Positions 17,356 to 25,682 of a stretch of DNA of 55,557 bases are shown here, in pieces. The notes beneath the pieces are model-generated. The model saw only the letters and a list, made by a program, of their open reading frames with translations, was not told where the DNA came from and did no database searches. Numbering within the stretch: the first letter of the stretch is position 1; each line of letters starts with the position of its first letter. The stretch is from Synergistaceae bacterium (lineage in GTDB: Bacteria; Synergistota; Synergistia; Synergistales; Aminobacteriaceae), in contig JAHDKR010000054.1 of the NCBI GenBank assembly GCA_018436785.1, positions 1 to 55,557 on the forward strand, read 5' to 3'. A program made the position numbers and the translations under genes.

Positions 17356-20300
17356 TTATTCGTTAAAACCTAGTCTGAGCTTCACCCTCCAGACCAGTTT
17401 ATAGACTGGAGGAATGGCGAAAAGAGCGAGGACGCCGCCGGCGATCAGACCTCCGATGGCGACGATGGCCATGGGAGAACGGTAGGATCCGCCGGCGCCG
17501 AGTCCCATAGCAAGAGGAACCATGGCTATAACCGATGTGGCGTCCGCCATGATGATCGGACGAAGACGGACCTTGCACGCCTCAATGATGGCCTCGGACG
17601 GCTCCTTCCCCTCCTTGCGGAGGATTTCCGCGTAATCCACGATCACGATGGCGTTGTTGACCACCAAACCGACAAGCATGATGACACCCATCAAACCGTA
17701 GATGGAGAGCGGCGTCTGCGTCAGAATAAGCGCCGGTACAACGCCGATAACGGAGAGCGGAACAGTGAGCATAATTACGAAGGCGAAGAGAAACGACTCT
17801 AAGATCGCCGCAATCAAAAGGAAAGTAAGGAGTACCGCGAGCCCGAGAGCGAAGTTGAGGGTACCAAAGTTCTCTTGAATCGACTGAATTTCTCCCGCGA
17901 AGGTGAAACGGTACCCCTGTGGAAGCGGTATCTCCCCGAGGCGCTGCTCGATGACCCTGTATACATCGCCGACGGTGACTCCCGAGACGTTCGCATCCAC
18001 CGTTATTGAACGCTGTCTGTCCTTCCGCAGGATTTGCGTCGGGCCCATCGTCTCCTTCAACGCGGCAAGATCACGGAGCGAGACGAAGCCTGCTGTCGTA
18101 GGAAAGGGAAGGTCTGGAAGCTGGAACGGACTCGAAACCTCCTCCGCGCGAAGCTTGACGAGGATATCGTACTCCTTGCCACCCTCTCGGAAGACCCCGG
18201 CCTTCAGTCCTGTGACGTATCCCCGGAGCATATCGGAGAGATCCTCCGAATTGAAATTCAGCCTCGCCATCCGGAGTCTGTCGGGAATCATCTGAATCTC
18301 CGGGCGGCCTGTCCGCCAGTCGAGATCCACATCAACCACACCGTTAATGCCGCGGAGAACCTCCATGACCTTCACGGCAAGGTCGTTCAGAGCGCCTATT
18401 TCCTCTCCCCGGACAACAACTTGTATAGGCTTTCCGCGAACGCCGCCGCGTCCACCTCCGGCAGTGACGCTCGCCTTCATATCCGGGAGAGATGCCAAAA
18501 GAGGACGGAGAGGAGCCGCAAAAGCAAAGCTGCTAGGCCTGTCCGGCGTATCCTCAAGATAAATGCGCATTGTGGCACGGTTCAGTCCTGATCTCGAACC
18601 GCCGCCGCCAATAACAGCGTTGACACCGGAGACATAAGGAAGTGAAATGGCGTGTTGTTCCATCTGCCGGACAAAACGATCCGTCATCGAGAGAGAAGCG
18701 GAGGCCGAGGTCTCCATGCTGATGGTAATCTGCCCCTCGTCGGAGGAAGGAAAAAATTGGAACCCGATACGCCCTGCGAGCATGAGAGAACCGGCGGAAA
18801 GAGCGCAAAAAAGCAGGATGGTGGAGAGCGGAAAACGTACGGCGCCTCGCACAAGTACGTGGTGAAGCTCTTCAAAACCTTGATAGAGCCACTGCCACCA
18901 TCCCGTCAAAAAACGGTTCAAAGCCGACGGCCCGGCAGACCTTCCGATGCGGGCCGCCAGCATCGGCGTGAACGTCAAGGCAACCCAGAGCGAGAAGAGC
19001 GTCGAAAAGACCACCGTCATGGCGAACGGGTTAAACATCTGCCCCATGCGGCCGCCGGAAAGCGCCATGGGGATGAATACCCCCAGATTTGTCGCTGTGG
19101 TGGAAAGCACCGCGATCGCGATCTCCTTCGTACCGCGCTCCGCGGCGTCCAGCGGGTTGTATCCCAATTCCCGGTACCTGATGATGTTTTCGATAACCAG
19201 GATAGAGTTGTTCACAAGAATGCCAGTCGAGATGGCGAGCCCGAGGGTCGTCATCATGTTGAGCGTATAGCGCGCAAGCACCATCGGCATGAAGGTCGCA
19301 ATTATGGCAGTCGGCATGACAATTCCCACAAGCAGCGTCACCGAAAGGCGGCGCAAAAAGAGAAAGAGAATCAACCCCGTCAGTAGCGTACCGGTAATCA
19401 TATCCCGGAAGACGTTCCACACCGAGTCGGCGATGAATTCTCCGTCGTCGAACGGAATAGCCATTGAGAAACCAGGTGGGAGCGTCGGGAGGATCTCGTC
19501 GAGCATCGCCCGAGCGGCGCGGCTCGCCTGTACAACATTGCCATCGGGAACAGCAGTAAGCGAGATGATGAACGAATCCCGTCCGTTGTATCGTGCAAGA
19601 CGGCGGACCTCCGCGGTGGCATCAGTGACCGTCGCAATGTCCGCAAGACGTACGGAAACACCTTTTGCTAAAGGAATCTGCAGCTCTTCCAACTCTCGCA
19701 CGGTTGTCGATTCACCGACTACGCGTAGAATTGACTCCTGATCACCAAGCGAAATCCGCCCCGACGGAGAGCTGTAGTTACCGCTTTTCAGAAGGTTCGT
19801 CACCTGGCGGATACTCAGACCGAGACTGCCGAGCGCCACAGGGTCAAGGTCGACATGAATTTCCCTTGTCAGTCCTCCGTCCAGCGACACATCGGCAACG
19901 TCGACAACTTGTGAAAGCTGTCGTTGCACCCTGTCTTCAAGGATATCGAACGCTCTCTGCGGCGGAAGCGTCGACGTAAAAACAACCGACATGAACGAGC
20001 GTGCATTGATGTCGAACTTCCTGACAACCGGTTCTTCAGCATCCTCCGGAAGCGTGACCGTTCTGACGCGGTTCGCAACATCGAGCGCGGCGTCGGAAAG
20101 ATTCACTTCCATATCGAACTCCACGAAGACATAGGAAAGCCCTTCAAGCGAAGTGCTTTCTATTCTTCGGGCCCCCTGCACCTGGCTGATGGCGTCCTCC
20201 AGCGGCTTAGTAACGAGCGTCTCCATATCCTCCGGGCCGGCCCCGGTGTACCGAGTGACTACGGAGACGAACGGCACTTCGATTCGCGGAAGAAGCGAGA

Positions 20301-20400
20301 TCCCCATTCCCTGCATACCCGAAAGTCCCAGAAGCACTGCGAGAATCACGATGACCAGGGTCAGGACCGGCCGCCTGATCGAAATTCCGATGATACCCAT
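17356..20400 (-). CDS. RND-family efflux pump inner-membrane transporter (AcrB/HAE1-like) with altered TM4 relay motif
   Basis: 1014 residues, normal for the family, with a TM1 start (ISIRRPVLTLVIVILAVL), two large periplasmic loops and twelve predicted helices. Such pumps export hydrophobic compounds with a periplasmic adaptor and an outer-membrane channel. TM4 reads GILVNNSILVIEN where AcrB has GLLVDDAIVVVEN, so both proton-relay aspartates (AcrB Asp407/408) are replaced by asparagine (codons at 19207-19212). TM10 reads GLVVNNAIVIVDY. This could mean altered ion coupling or an inactive pump. The start abuts the adaptor gene stop. No outer-membrane factor gene lies nearby. Confidence 0.93.
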   Translation of the reverse strand: MGIIGISIRRPVLTLVIVILAVLLGLSGMQGMGISLLPRIEVPFVSVVTRYTGAGPEDMETLVTKPLEDAISQVQGARRIESTSLEGLSYVFVEFDMEVNLSDAALDVANRVRTVTLPEDAEEPVVRKFDINARSFMSVVFTSTLPPQRAFDILEDRVQRQLSQVVDVADVSLDGGLTREIHVDLDPVALGSLGLSIRQVTNLLKSGNYSSPSGRISLGDQESILRVVGESTTVRELEELQIPLAKGVSVRLADIATVTDATAEVRRLARYNGRDSFIISLTAVPDGNVVQASRAARAMLDEILPTLPPGFSMAIPFDDGEFIADSVWNVFRDMITGTLLTGLILFLFLRRLSVTLLVGIVMPTAIIATFMPMVLARYTLNMMTTLGLAISTGILVNNSILVIENIIRYRELGYNPLDAAERGTKEIAIAVLSTTATNLGVFIPMALSGGRMGQMFNPFAMTVVFSTLFSLWVALTFTPMLAARIGRSAGPSALNRFLTGWWQWLYQGFEELHHVLVRGAVRFPLSTILLFCALSAGSLMLAGRIGFQFFPSSDEGQITISMETSASASLSMTDRFVRQMEQHAISLPYVSGVNAVIGGGGSRSGLNRATMRIYLEDTPDRPSSFAFAAPLRPLLASLPDMKASVTAGGGRGGVRGKPIQVVVRGEEIGALNDLAVKVMEVLRGINGVVDVDLDWRTGRPEIQMIPDRLRMARLNFNSEDLSDMLRGYVTGLKAGVFREGGKEYDILVKLRAEEVSSPFQLPDLPFPTTAGFVSLRDLAALKETMGPTQILRKDRQRSITVDANVSGVTVGDVYRVIEQRLGEIPLPQGYRFTFAGEIQSIQENFGTLNFALGLAVLLTFLLIAAILESFLFAFVIMLTVPLSVIGVVPALILTQTPLSIYGLMGVIMLVGLVVNNAIVIVDYAEILRKEGKEPSEAIIEACKVRLRPIIMADATSVIAMVPLAMGLGAGGSYRSPMAIVAIGGLIAGGVLALFAIPPVYKLVWRVKLRLGFNE

Positions 20401-21534
20401 CTATTTCTCTCCGGAAATGTCGGCGCTCGCTGTCCCTGGTTCCGTCTTTTTTACTCCGGAACCTGCGGCTGTTCGCAATAAACCGTTCGAGACGAGGACC
20501 TTCGCCCCCTCGTAGAGACTTCCGGCGCCTATTTTCACAACCTTGTCGCCCGGGGCGAGGCCAGAGGAAATTTCGACATAGCCTCCGCTCCCCTCTCCAG
20601 CGAGGATATTCCGGCGAACCGCCTTTTCGCCGTCGACGATAAAGACATACGGCTGCCCATCCTCGCGGAGAATGCATTCATAGGGGACGGCAAGCGTATT
20701 CTCTTTGTGCACCATCCTGACTTCCATTCTGACGTAATCGCCTGGGATGAGAGTACACTCCGGCGGAAGACGAACAATCCCCCTGAAGAATCCCGTCGCC
20801 GAATCCGCCTCGGGATCCATCCGAAAGATTTTCCCCATGGTCTGTCCGCCCCAGGGAGACTTCACCTGCACGTCCATACCCGGGCGAATGAGCCCTCGTA
20901 TGGTGGGAGAGATCAGCATCTCCACCTCCCGGCGGTCGAAGTCGGCGATCGCCAACAGCTCGCGCCCCGGGTCCGCGAATTCCCCCCGCTCGGCATTCCT
21001 CCGAACGACGATTCCGTTGAGAGCTGAACGGATTTGAATACGGGAGACAGTCGTCCTGGCGTCCCGAAGCTTGGCGGCTTCTTCCTGGACGGAGACGTTC
21101 GCCTTGTCCAGTTCCTGCTTTGATGTTCCGCCCGCCTGAAAGAGACTCTGGAGACGATCATAACGGGATTTAGCATCGTCATAGGCTGCCTGACGAGCGC
21201 TCAAAAGCGCCACCTGGCTCTGTCCGGCAAGGGAGATGAGCACATCTCCCTTCTTCACGCTGTCGCCTATCTCGACGTTGATCTCCTCAATAACCTCGCG
21301 CGTCTGAGATGTCACCTTCTGTACCTGCGCGGAGCGCACCGTCCCGAAAAAGCTGCGCCAGATTTCCCAGAGACGCGGCTGGACTTCGTAAAGGGTCACC
21401 ATGATTCCAGCGGAAGGGGGCGGTATTCGCTGCTGCGCCCCGGAAGGCGCAACAACCCTATACCCTAGGAAACCGAGGGCTCCGGCAAGAAGCAGAATCC
21501 AGAACAACACATTTGCTTTCCTCAATAAAACCAT
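20401..21534 (-). CDS. RND efflux periplasmic adaptor subunit (membrane fusion protein)
   Basis: About 377 residues: an N-terminal membrane anchor (VLFWILLLAGALGFLGYRV), a lipoyl-like split domain (VIEEINVEIGDSVKKGDVLISL), a coiled-coil hairpin (about 100-150), and beta-barrel and membrane-proximal domains (LAPGDKVVKIG near the C-terminus). It links the RND pump to an outer-membrane channel. The ATG at 21534 follows AAGGGGGA and is preferred over an ATG 26 codons upstream because it begins directly before the anchor. The stop codon is immediately adjacent to the pump start codon. Confidence 0.9.
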   Translation of the reverse strand: MVLLRKANVLFWILLLAGALGFLGYRVVAPSGAQQRIPPPSAGIMVTLYEVQPRLWEIWRSFFGTVRSAQVQKVTSQTREVIEEINVEIGDSVKKGDVLISLAGQSQVALLSARQAAYDDAKSRYDRLQSLFQAGGTSKQELDKANVSVQEEAAKLRDARTTVSRIQIRSALNGIVVRRNAERGEFADPGRELLAIADFDRREVEMLISPTIRGLIRPGMDVQVKSPWGGQTMGKIFRMDPEADSATGFFRGIVRLPPECTLIPGDYVRMEVRMVHKENTLAVPYECILREDGQPYVFIVDGEKAVRRNILAGEGSGGYVEISSGLAPGDKVVKIGAGSLYEGAKVLVSNGLLRTAAGSGVKKTEPGTASADISGEK

Positions 21535-21644
21535 GGCGTCCCCCTTGCGGTTGCAAAGCGATAACGAATCTTTGCTCTGTCTACCCTTTCCCATAATATC
21601 TTTATTGTACATCCGGAGCTTTCTTTTTCGCTATGCGCAATTAC

Positions 21645-21671
21645 GTAAAACTCGTTCCCTATAAGGAACGA
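21645..21671 (-). terminator. Terminator between the permease pair and the RND operon
   Basis: On the minus strand TCGTTCC (21671-21665) pairs with GGAACGA (21658-21652) and is followed by GTTTTAC. It lies a few bases past the stop of the second permease gene. Confidence 0.7.
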
Positions 21672-21677
21672 AAGCGC

Positions 21678-22217
21678 TTACTCCTCCTGAAAACGGGCTA
21701 TGATCTCCGTCTTCTCTGCCGTGTTGAGCACTCTGTCCATAAGAAGCGCCATGAGAAGGATGCCGACAAGCGAGACGAAATACCGGGTGAGTCCGAAGAC
21801 CGCCCCAAGATTCTGGATCTCGAAAAGAATCATCGGGATGCGCATCGTAGACCATGCGCCGATGAAAACGAAGATGTTTCGCAGGCTCGTTCCTTTACGA
21901 ATCATCACCTCGGCGACGGGAAAGGCAATATAGAGAGGCCCTGCGGAGCATGCCCCAAGGACTACGGAGAGCACAGTCCCCTTCACGCCGGAGTCTTCGC
22001 CCATATGCGGCGCTACCCTCTCCCTCGGAATCCATACATCGAAAAGCCCCAAAAGGATGAAGACCGGGGGCAAAATGCCCAGAACAACGAGAATATTCTC
22101 TCCGAGAAGGAAGAGCGCCTTTTTCCCAAACTCGGGTTTCCAAAAGGCGAAGGGGAGCACGATGAGCAGAGAGACGAGCGGCAGGCGCCAGCGTTTCAAG
22201 ATCTGTCTTCTCTTCAT
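21678..22217 (-). CDS. Permease, C-terminal half of a split ArsP-type (PF03773-like) transporter
   Basis: 179 residues with four or five hydrophobic segments. The signature GEDSGVKGTVLSVVLGACSA followed by GPLYIAFPVAEVMIRKG parallels the GEESGVLGQILASVLGS and IPGFIAFPMAKILVENG of the neighbouring gene, so the two genes are homologous halves of a permease family that is usually one polypeptide. The start ATG overlaps the stop of the first half by four bases (ATGA). Substrate unknown; arsenical or metal-related export is known only for some members. Confidence 0.8.
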   Translation of the reverse strand: MKRRQILKRWRLPLVSLLIVLPFAFWKPEFGKKALFLLGENILVVLGILPPVFILLGLFDVWIPRERVAPHMGEDSGVKGTVLSVVLGACSAGPLYIAFPVAEVMIRKGTSLRNIFVFIGAWSTMRIPMILFEIQNLGAVFGLTRYFVSLVGILLMALLMDRVLNTAEKTEIIARFQEE

Positions 22218-22693
22218 AATGCCACCGTCAGCCACACTGCGTACCCGACGACAAACGAGTAGAAATACGCCATGCCGTTCCGCAGGATCGTCGCTCTCCA
22301 GCCGAAGAAGGAGGCCTCGAGCGGCGCCGTGGCCACTCCCACCATCATAAGCGTAGAGACGAACACGGCCATCTGCGCGATTCCGGCGCCGTTTTCCACG
22401 AGAATCTTCGCCATCGGGAAGGCGATGAACCCCGGAATCAGCGTCAGCGACCCGAGAACCGAAGCCAGAATCTGACCGAGAACGCCGCTCTCCTCCCCAA
22501 TGAACGAGGCGATAACGCGCTCCGGAAGAAACGCCACGGAAAATGAAACCAGAAGGAGCACCGCAAGAAAAGCGGGAACGATGTTGATAAAACTCTTCCA
22601 CGCTTTTGCGAGCGCTTTCTTGGTATTTTCACGGCTGAAGAGTACGGAGAGCACCAGAAATCCCCCCGTCAGGAAATACAAAATCCATGTCAT
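22214..22693 (-). CDS. Permease, N-terminal half of a split ArsP-type (PF03773-like) transporter
   Basis: 159 residues with about five hydrophobic segments, starting MTWILYFLTGG. It carries the conserved GEESGVLGQ and IPGFIAFPMAKI pattern of the permease family. The ribosome site is AAAGGATGAT. In its leader a short GC hairpin is followed by a run of T (around 22736-22760 on the minus strand), which could attenuate expression. It is transcribed divergently from the candidate 38-residue selenoprotein gene. Confidence 0.8.
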   Translation of the reverse strand: MTWILYFLTGGFLVLSVLFSRENTKKALAKAWKSFINIVPAFLAVLLLVSFSVAFLPERVIASFIGEESGVLGQILASVLGSLTLIPGFIAFPMAKILVENGAGIAQMAVFVSTLMMVGVATAPLEASFFGWRATILRNGMAYFYSFVVGYAVWLTVAL

Positions 22694-23014
22694 AAAGAAG
22701 GATCATCCTTTCATTTTTTGTTTCCCATAAAAAAGAGAGAAAAAAGTTCCGGCACGCCGACACTATGCATACGATATCATATCAAACATCGCACCGGAGG
22801 ACCACACCGTCGCACATCCTCCGCACTCTTCAAGAGAAGCTGCTCCGTCCGGATGATTTGGGTGATTAATAAAAAACCCTCGCGGGGGGCGGGGGATATA
22901 TCAGGCGAGCTCCTTGAATAAGGATTCCCGCAGTTTCATAACGGGAGCTCAGGAGAGGAAGCGCGCACCCCATAAAGGCCCCGCTATGATATAATACCCC
23001 AGGGGGTGATAAGA
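22694..23014. other. Divergent intergenic region with several inverted repeats
   Basis: No credible gene. Inverted repeats: CGGAGGA/TCCTCCG (22795-22801/22817-22823) and GAGCTCC/GGAGCTC (22907-22913/22944-22950), with an inner CCCG/CGGG pair. A GC-rich stretch at 22879-22895 is followed by a T-run on the minus strand. The right end carries the extended -10 promoter of the small selenoprotein candidate. The left end is the leader of the permease pair. Confidence 0.55.
22987..22995 (+). promoter_or_regulatory. Extended -10 promoter of the 38-residue selenoprotein candidate
   Basis: TGATATAAT, a TGn extended -10 with a perfect TATAAT (22990-22995). No good -35 box is present, which is usual for extended -10 promoters. 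Transcription would start near 23001-23003, directly ahead of the ribosome site at 23001-23010. Confidence 0.7.
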
Positions 23015-23131
23015 GTGGATAAAGAGAAGAACGTCTCCCGCGGTTTTGTTTGTCCTCCGTGAATTCTTGTGTTCCTCGCCGCGGCAGGCGTCGCGGGAAT
23101 ATCGTGGGTTATTCGGTGGTTCAGGGGATAG
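23015..23131 (+). CDS. Candidate selenocysteine-containing membrane microprotein (CPPU motif, one TM helix)
   Basis: Thirty-eight codons from GTG 23015 to TAG 23129-23131 with an in-frame UGA at codon 16 (23060-23062). Residues 1-15 are a basic hydrophilic start ending GFVCPP. UGA would add Sec to make a C-P-P-U redox motif. Codons 17-33 encode an uninterrupted hydrophobic helix (ILVFLAAAGVAGISWVI) and the end is RWFRG. AGGGGGTGAT lies 8 bases before the start, a TGATATAAT promoter precedes it, and a perfect 10-bp terminator begins 6 bases after the stop, so this is a self-contained transcription unit of about 165 bases. A GC-rich hairpin sits 10-37 bases after UGA. I do not recognise the family. 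Alternative: a 15-residue peptide or a decayed gene. Confidence 0.62.
23072..23099 (+). promoter_or_regulatory. Candidate bacterial SECIS hairpin in the 38-residue gene
   Basis: Downstream of UGA 23060-23062, CCGCG (23079-23083) pairs with CGCGG (23092-23096) around a loop starting with G (23084), 22 bases after UGA. TTCC (23072-23075) can also pair with GGAA (23096-23099). Loop position and leading G agree with the bacterial SECIS consensus (16-37 bases, G in the first two loop bases). Alternative folds exist in the same segment. Confidence 0.5.
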
Positions 23132-23136
23132 ATATA

Positions 23137-23168
23137 GGGGCGGCAGGAACCTGCCGCCCCTTTTCTTT
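23137..23168 (+). terminator. Strong rho-independent terminator
   Basis: Perfect 10-bp stem GGGGCGGCAG (23137-23146) with CTGCCGCCCC (23151-23160), tetraloop GAAC, then TTTTCTTT. It ends the 38-residue gene and may also stop read-through from the facing hydrogenase operon. Confidence 0.92.
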
Positions 23169-23197
23169 ACTGAACCGTCTGCAAACGAGGGGAGAAA

Positions 23198-23695
23198 TCA
23201 AATACCGGTTTGGGCGCCATTTGAACATCCGCTCCGAGGGTATTTTTGCCGGAACCATCTCTTAAATGCCTCCGCCGCCTCGCGAATACGAAGAGCGCAG
23301 CTTGGCGTCGGAATCTCGCCGAAATCGAACGATTCCCCCTCCACACTCAGCAGAAGAGCGGGAGGGGCCTTCCCCCCGATTTGCGCCGCGAGCGCGAGCA
23401 CCCATTCGGGGCCTACGGAGTGGATATTCAATCCTTCTAGCACCGGGTCGGGATCGATCTCTTCCAGTAAAAATCCATCGCCATGTGCAGTTCCCGGAAC
23501 TCTCGCATCCGCGAAGAGAAGCAGGTCGAATGCGGCAAACTCTTCCGCCATTTCGGGAAGAAGCTGGTGTTCGAGCCGTAGCTCGACATCCTGCCCGCAA
23601 GACTCGAGAAAGCCGGCAAGAAGCGGGGCTAGATGATGCCCCGCTCCGTCGTCCGTCCGAAACGGATTGCCGTACCCGCAGACGAAAACCCTCAC
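23198..23695 (-). CDS. Hydrogenase maturation endopeptidase
   Basis: About 165 residues. The start V-R-V-F-V-C-GYGNPFRTDDGAG matches HycI/HoxW-type proteases, which clip the C-terminal extension of the [NiFe] large subunit after nickel insertion; the early Asp and the later Asp in LFADARVPG and His in LNIHSVGPEW are expected metal-binding positions. The GTG at 23695 overlaps the large-subunit stop (GTGA), coupling the two. It is the last gene of the hydrogenase operon. Other accessory genes (hypA-F) are not in the window. Confidence 0.9.
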   Translation of the reverse strand: MRVFVCGYGNPFRTDDGAGHHLAPLLAGFLESCGQDVELRLEHQLLPEMAEEFAAFDLLLFADARVPGTAHGDGFLLEEIDPDPVLEGLNIHSVGPEWVLALAAQIGGKAPPALLLSVEGESFDFGEIPTPSCALRIREAAEAFKRWFRQKYPRSGCSNGAQTGI

Positions 23696-25122
23696 TCTTT
23701 CGTGACCGTCCTCACAAGTTCTCCCTTGCTGTTCCGGATTTCGAGCAACAGCGGCATCTTGCCAACGGCATGGGTTGAACATGAAAGGCAGGGATCGTAG
23801 CAACGGATAACATGCTCCATCCGGTTGAGCGCCCCCTCCTTGACGTCAGGACCGGTAATGTAGTCCCTCGCAACCTGCTCCACGCCTCTGTTCATGGCGT
23901 AGTTGTTATGCCCGGTGGCAACGATGAGATTCACCCGCTCGATCACTCCGTTCTCATCTACCTCATAGTGATGGATGAGCGTACCGCGAGGCGCCTCGAC
24001 GACTCCGATTCCCTCGCGATTGGAGACCTCTCCCGTAATATGCAGATCGCTTTTCAGTACGTCAGGGTCGAGCAGCAATTCCTCCAGCCGCTCCATCGCG
24101 TACAGAATCTCGATGAGACGAGCGTAGTGGTAGTAGAGCGTATAGTGGACAATGCCGTCTTCGGTGGTTTTCCTGAAAGCCGCCAGTTCGGCGGAGGCCT
24201 CCGGCGTCGGGATGTCCTCGCAGGCATTCAAACGTCCGAGAGGGCCGACCCTGTAAGAACCGTGCGGAAACCCGAGCGGCCTGTAGAACGGAAACTTGAG
24301 GTAGCTCCACTCTTCGACGTGTTCGCCGATATTTGCGCAGTAATCCTTGTCGTCGAACTCGTCGGTGATGCGTCCCCTGGGGCTTCGCAAGCGGATACGT
24401 CCGTCGTACAGTTCAAGGTTGCCGTCTTTCACGAGGCCCAGGTAGGAGGTCTCCAGCGTGGCGAAGCGCGCGGCAAGCTCGGCATTCTCGGCCAGGTAGT
24501 TCTTGACCAGCGAGAGCGCCTTTCTCAGGTTCTCCTTGTGCGCCGGAAGCCCTGCGAGCATGGCGTCCTTTTCCTCCGCGCGGAGGCTCCTGTTGACTCC
24601 TCCTGGGATGCTGTGCCACGGATGGACCTTCTTGCCTCCGAGGGTTTTGATGACCTCCTGTCCGAACTTTCTCATGCCGATCCCGGCCACGGCGAGTTCA
24701 GGATACTCCTTGGCCAGCCCGGCCACATTTCGTACAGCCGGGTCGGCATCGAACCCGAAAAGGAGATCTGGACTCGAGAGGTGGAAGAAGGAGAGCGCAT
24801 GGGACTGGATGAACTGCCCCATGTGCATCACCTCGCGGAGCTTCGCCGCCGGAGCGGGAGGCGTCACGCCGAGGATTGCGTCGCATGCTTTTGCGGACGC
24901 AAGATGGTGGCTCACCGGGCAGATACCGCAGATGCGCGGCGTGATAACGGGCATCTCGCGGAAATCGCGACCCTTTGAAAAAACTTCGAACCCTCTGTAC
25001 TGCGTCACGTGGAAGCGGACATTGTCCACCGCTCCGTCGTCCGTGAGGTCCACGGTGATTTTGCCATGGCCCTCGATGCGGGTAATGGGATTGATCACTA
25101 TCGTATTTTTCTTGTTCTCCAT
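23692..25122 (-). CDS. hydL: [NiFe] hydrogenase large subunit (group 3, HydL/HoxH-like)
   Basis: 476 residues carrying the [NiFe] active site. The N-terminal signature PITRIEGHGKITVDL and the pair RICGIC (Cys65, Cys68) plus C-terminal DPCLSCSTH give the four cysteine ligands. About 20 residues follow the His and should be removed by the adjacent endopeptidase. The ligand is cysteine, not selenocysteine. ATG 25122 follows GAGGACCGAAG; longer in-frame extension overlaps the small-subunit gene and is not coding. Soluble, cytoplasmic, part of the multisubunit NAD/ferredoxin-linked enzyme. Confidence 0.95.
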   Translation of the reverse strand: MENKKNTIVINPITRIEGHGKITVDLTDDGAVDNVRFHVTQYRGFEVFSKGRDFREMPVITPRICGICPVSHHLASAKACDAILGVTPPAPAAKLREVMHMGQFIQSHALSFFHLSSPDLLFGFDADPAVRNVAGLAKEYPELAVAGIGMRKFGQEVIKTLGGKKVHPWHSIPGGVNRSLRAEEKDAMLAGLPAHKENLRKALSLVKNYLAENAELAARFATLETSYLGLVKDGNLELYDGRIRLRSPRGRITDEFDDKDYCANIGEHVEEWSYLKFPFYRPLGFPHGSYRVGPLGRLNACEDIPTPEASAELAAFRKTTEDGIVHYTLYYHYARLIEILYAMERLEELLLDPDVLKSDLHITGEVSNREGIGVVEAPRGTLIHHYEVDENGVIERVNLIVATGHNNYAMNRGVEQVARDYITGPDVKEGALNRMEHVIRCYDPCLSCSTHAVGKMPLLLEIRNSKGELVRTVTKE

Positions 25123-25136
25123 TCTTCGGTCCTCCG

Positions 25137-25682
25137 CTAATCGTAGCGCATGATGTCCGTCGGGACGGAGGGAATCCGCCCTTCCAGAATCTCGCTGAAG
25201 ACATAATAGATGGTGTCGGCGTCGGGAGGGCACCCCGGAACGTAGACGTCCACCTTCACCGCCCGGTCCACGGGAATTGCGTGCGGAAGAAGCGCGGGGA
25301 GGTCCTTTCCCGGGATGACTCCTTCGGGATTCACCGTGCTGACCGTCTCCACATATCCTTCCCTGAGCACCTGCTCGGCGGAAATAAAGTTGCGCATACA
25401 GTTGATGCCTCCGAAAACGGCGCAGTCTCCCCATGCGATGAGAATCTTGCAGCGTTCACGGAGTTCTTTCGCCAGGTGAAGCTCCTCCTCGTTGCCGAGC
25501 GCTCCTTCTATAACGCCCACCTCCACTTCCGGAAACTCCTTGATGTCGGTAATAGGCGTGGCGGTAAGCTCCACTTTGTCCAGAAGGTCTACGATGCGCT
25601 CGTCTATGTCGAGAAAGGACATGTGGCACCCCGCGCAGGCTTCAAGCCATACTGAGGCGATTTTCGGCTTCGCCATAATCAT
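25137..25682 (-). CDS. hydS: [NiFe] hydrogenase small subunit (group 3, HydS/HoxY-like)
   Basis: 181 residues, the short small-subunit type with only the proximal [4Fe-4S] cluster: ligands in EACAGCHMS, GDCAVFGG and VPGCPPDADT. It passes electrons between the [NiFe] site and the diaphorase-like module. GGAGGT precedes the ATG, which overlaps the stop of the hydA-like gene (ATGA). No Tat signal is present, consistent with a cytoplasmic enzyme. Confidence 0.94.
   Translation of the reverse strand: MIMAKPKIASVWLEACAGCHMSFLDIDERIVDLLDKVELTATPITDIKEFPEVEVGVIEGALGNEEELHLAKELRERCKILIAWGDCAVFGGINCMRNFISAEQVLREGYVETVSTVNPEGVIPGKDLPALLPHAIPVDRAVKVDVYVPGCPPDADTIYYVFSEILEGRIPSVPTDIMRYD

Noticed and set aside
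22718..22921. A 67-codon plus-strand frame in the permease/selenoprotein spacer
   Set aside because: No ribosome site, highly basic composition, and it overlaps the inverted repeats.
22996..23168. A non-coding RNA (6S-like or other) as explanation of the promoter-terminator unit
   Set aside because: The ends are not complementary as 6S RNA needs, and the ribosome site plus hydrophobic frame fit a protein better. A dual-function RNA cannot be excluded.
23046..23636. A 196-codon plus-strand frame crossing the terminator and the hydrogenase protease gene
   Set aside because: It runs through a perfect terminator and lies antisense to a clear protease gene; the competing 38-codon frame has promoter, ribosome site and terminator.
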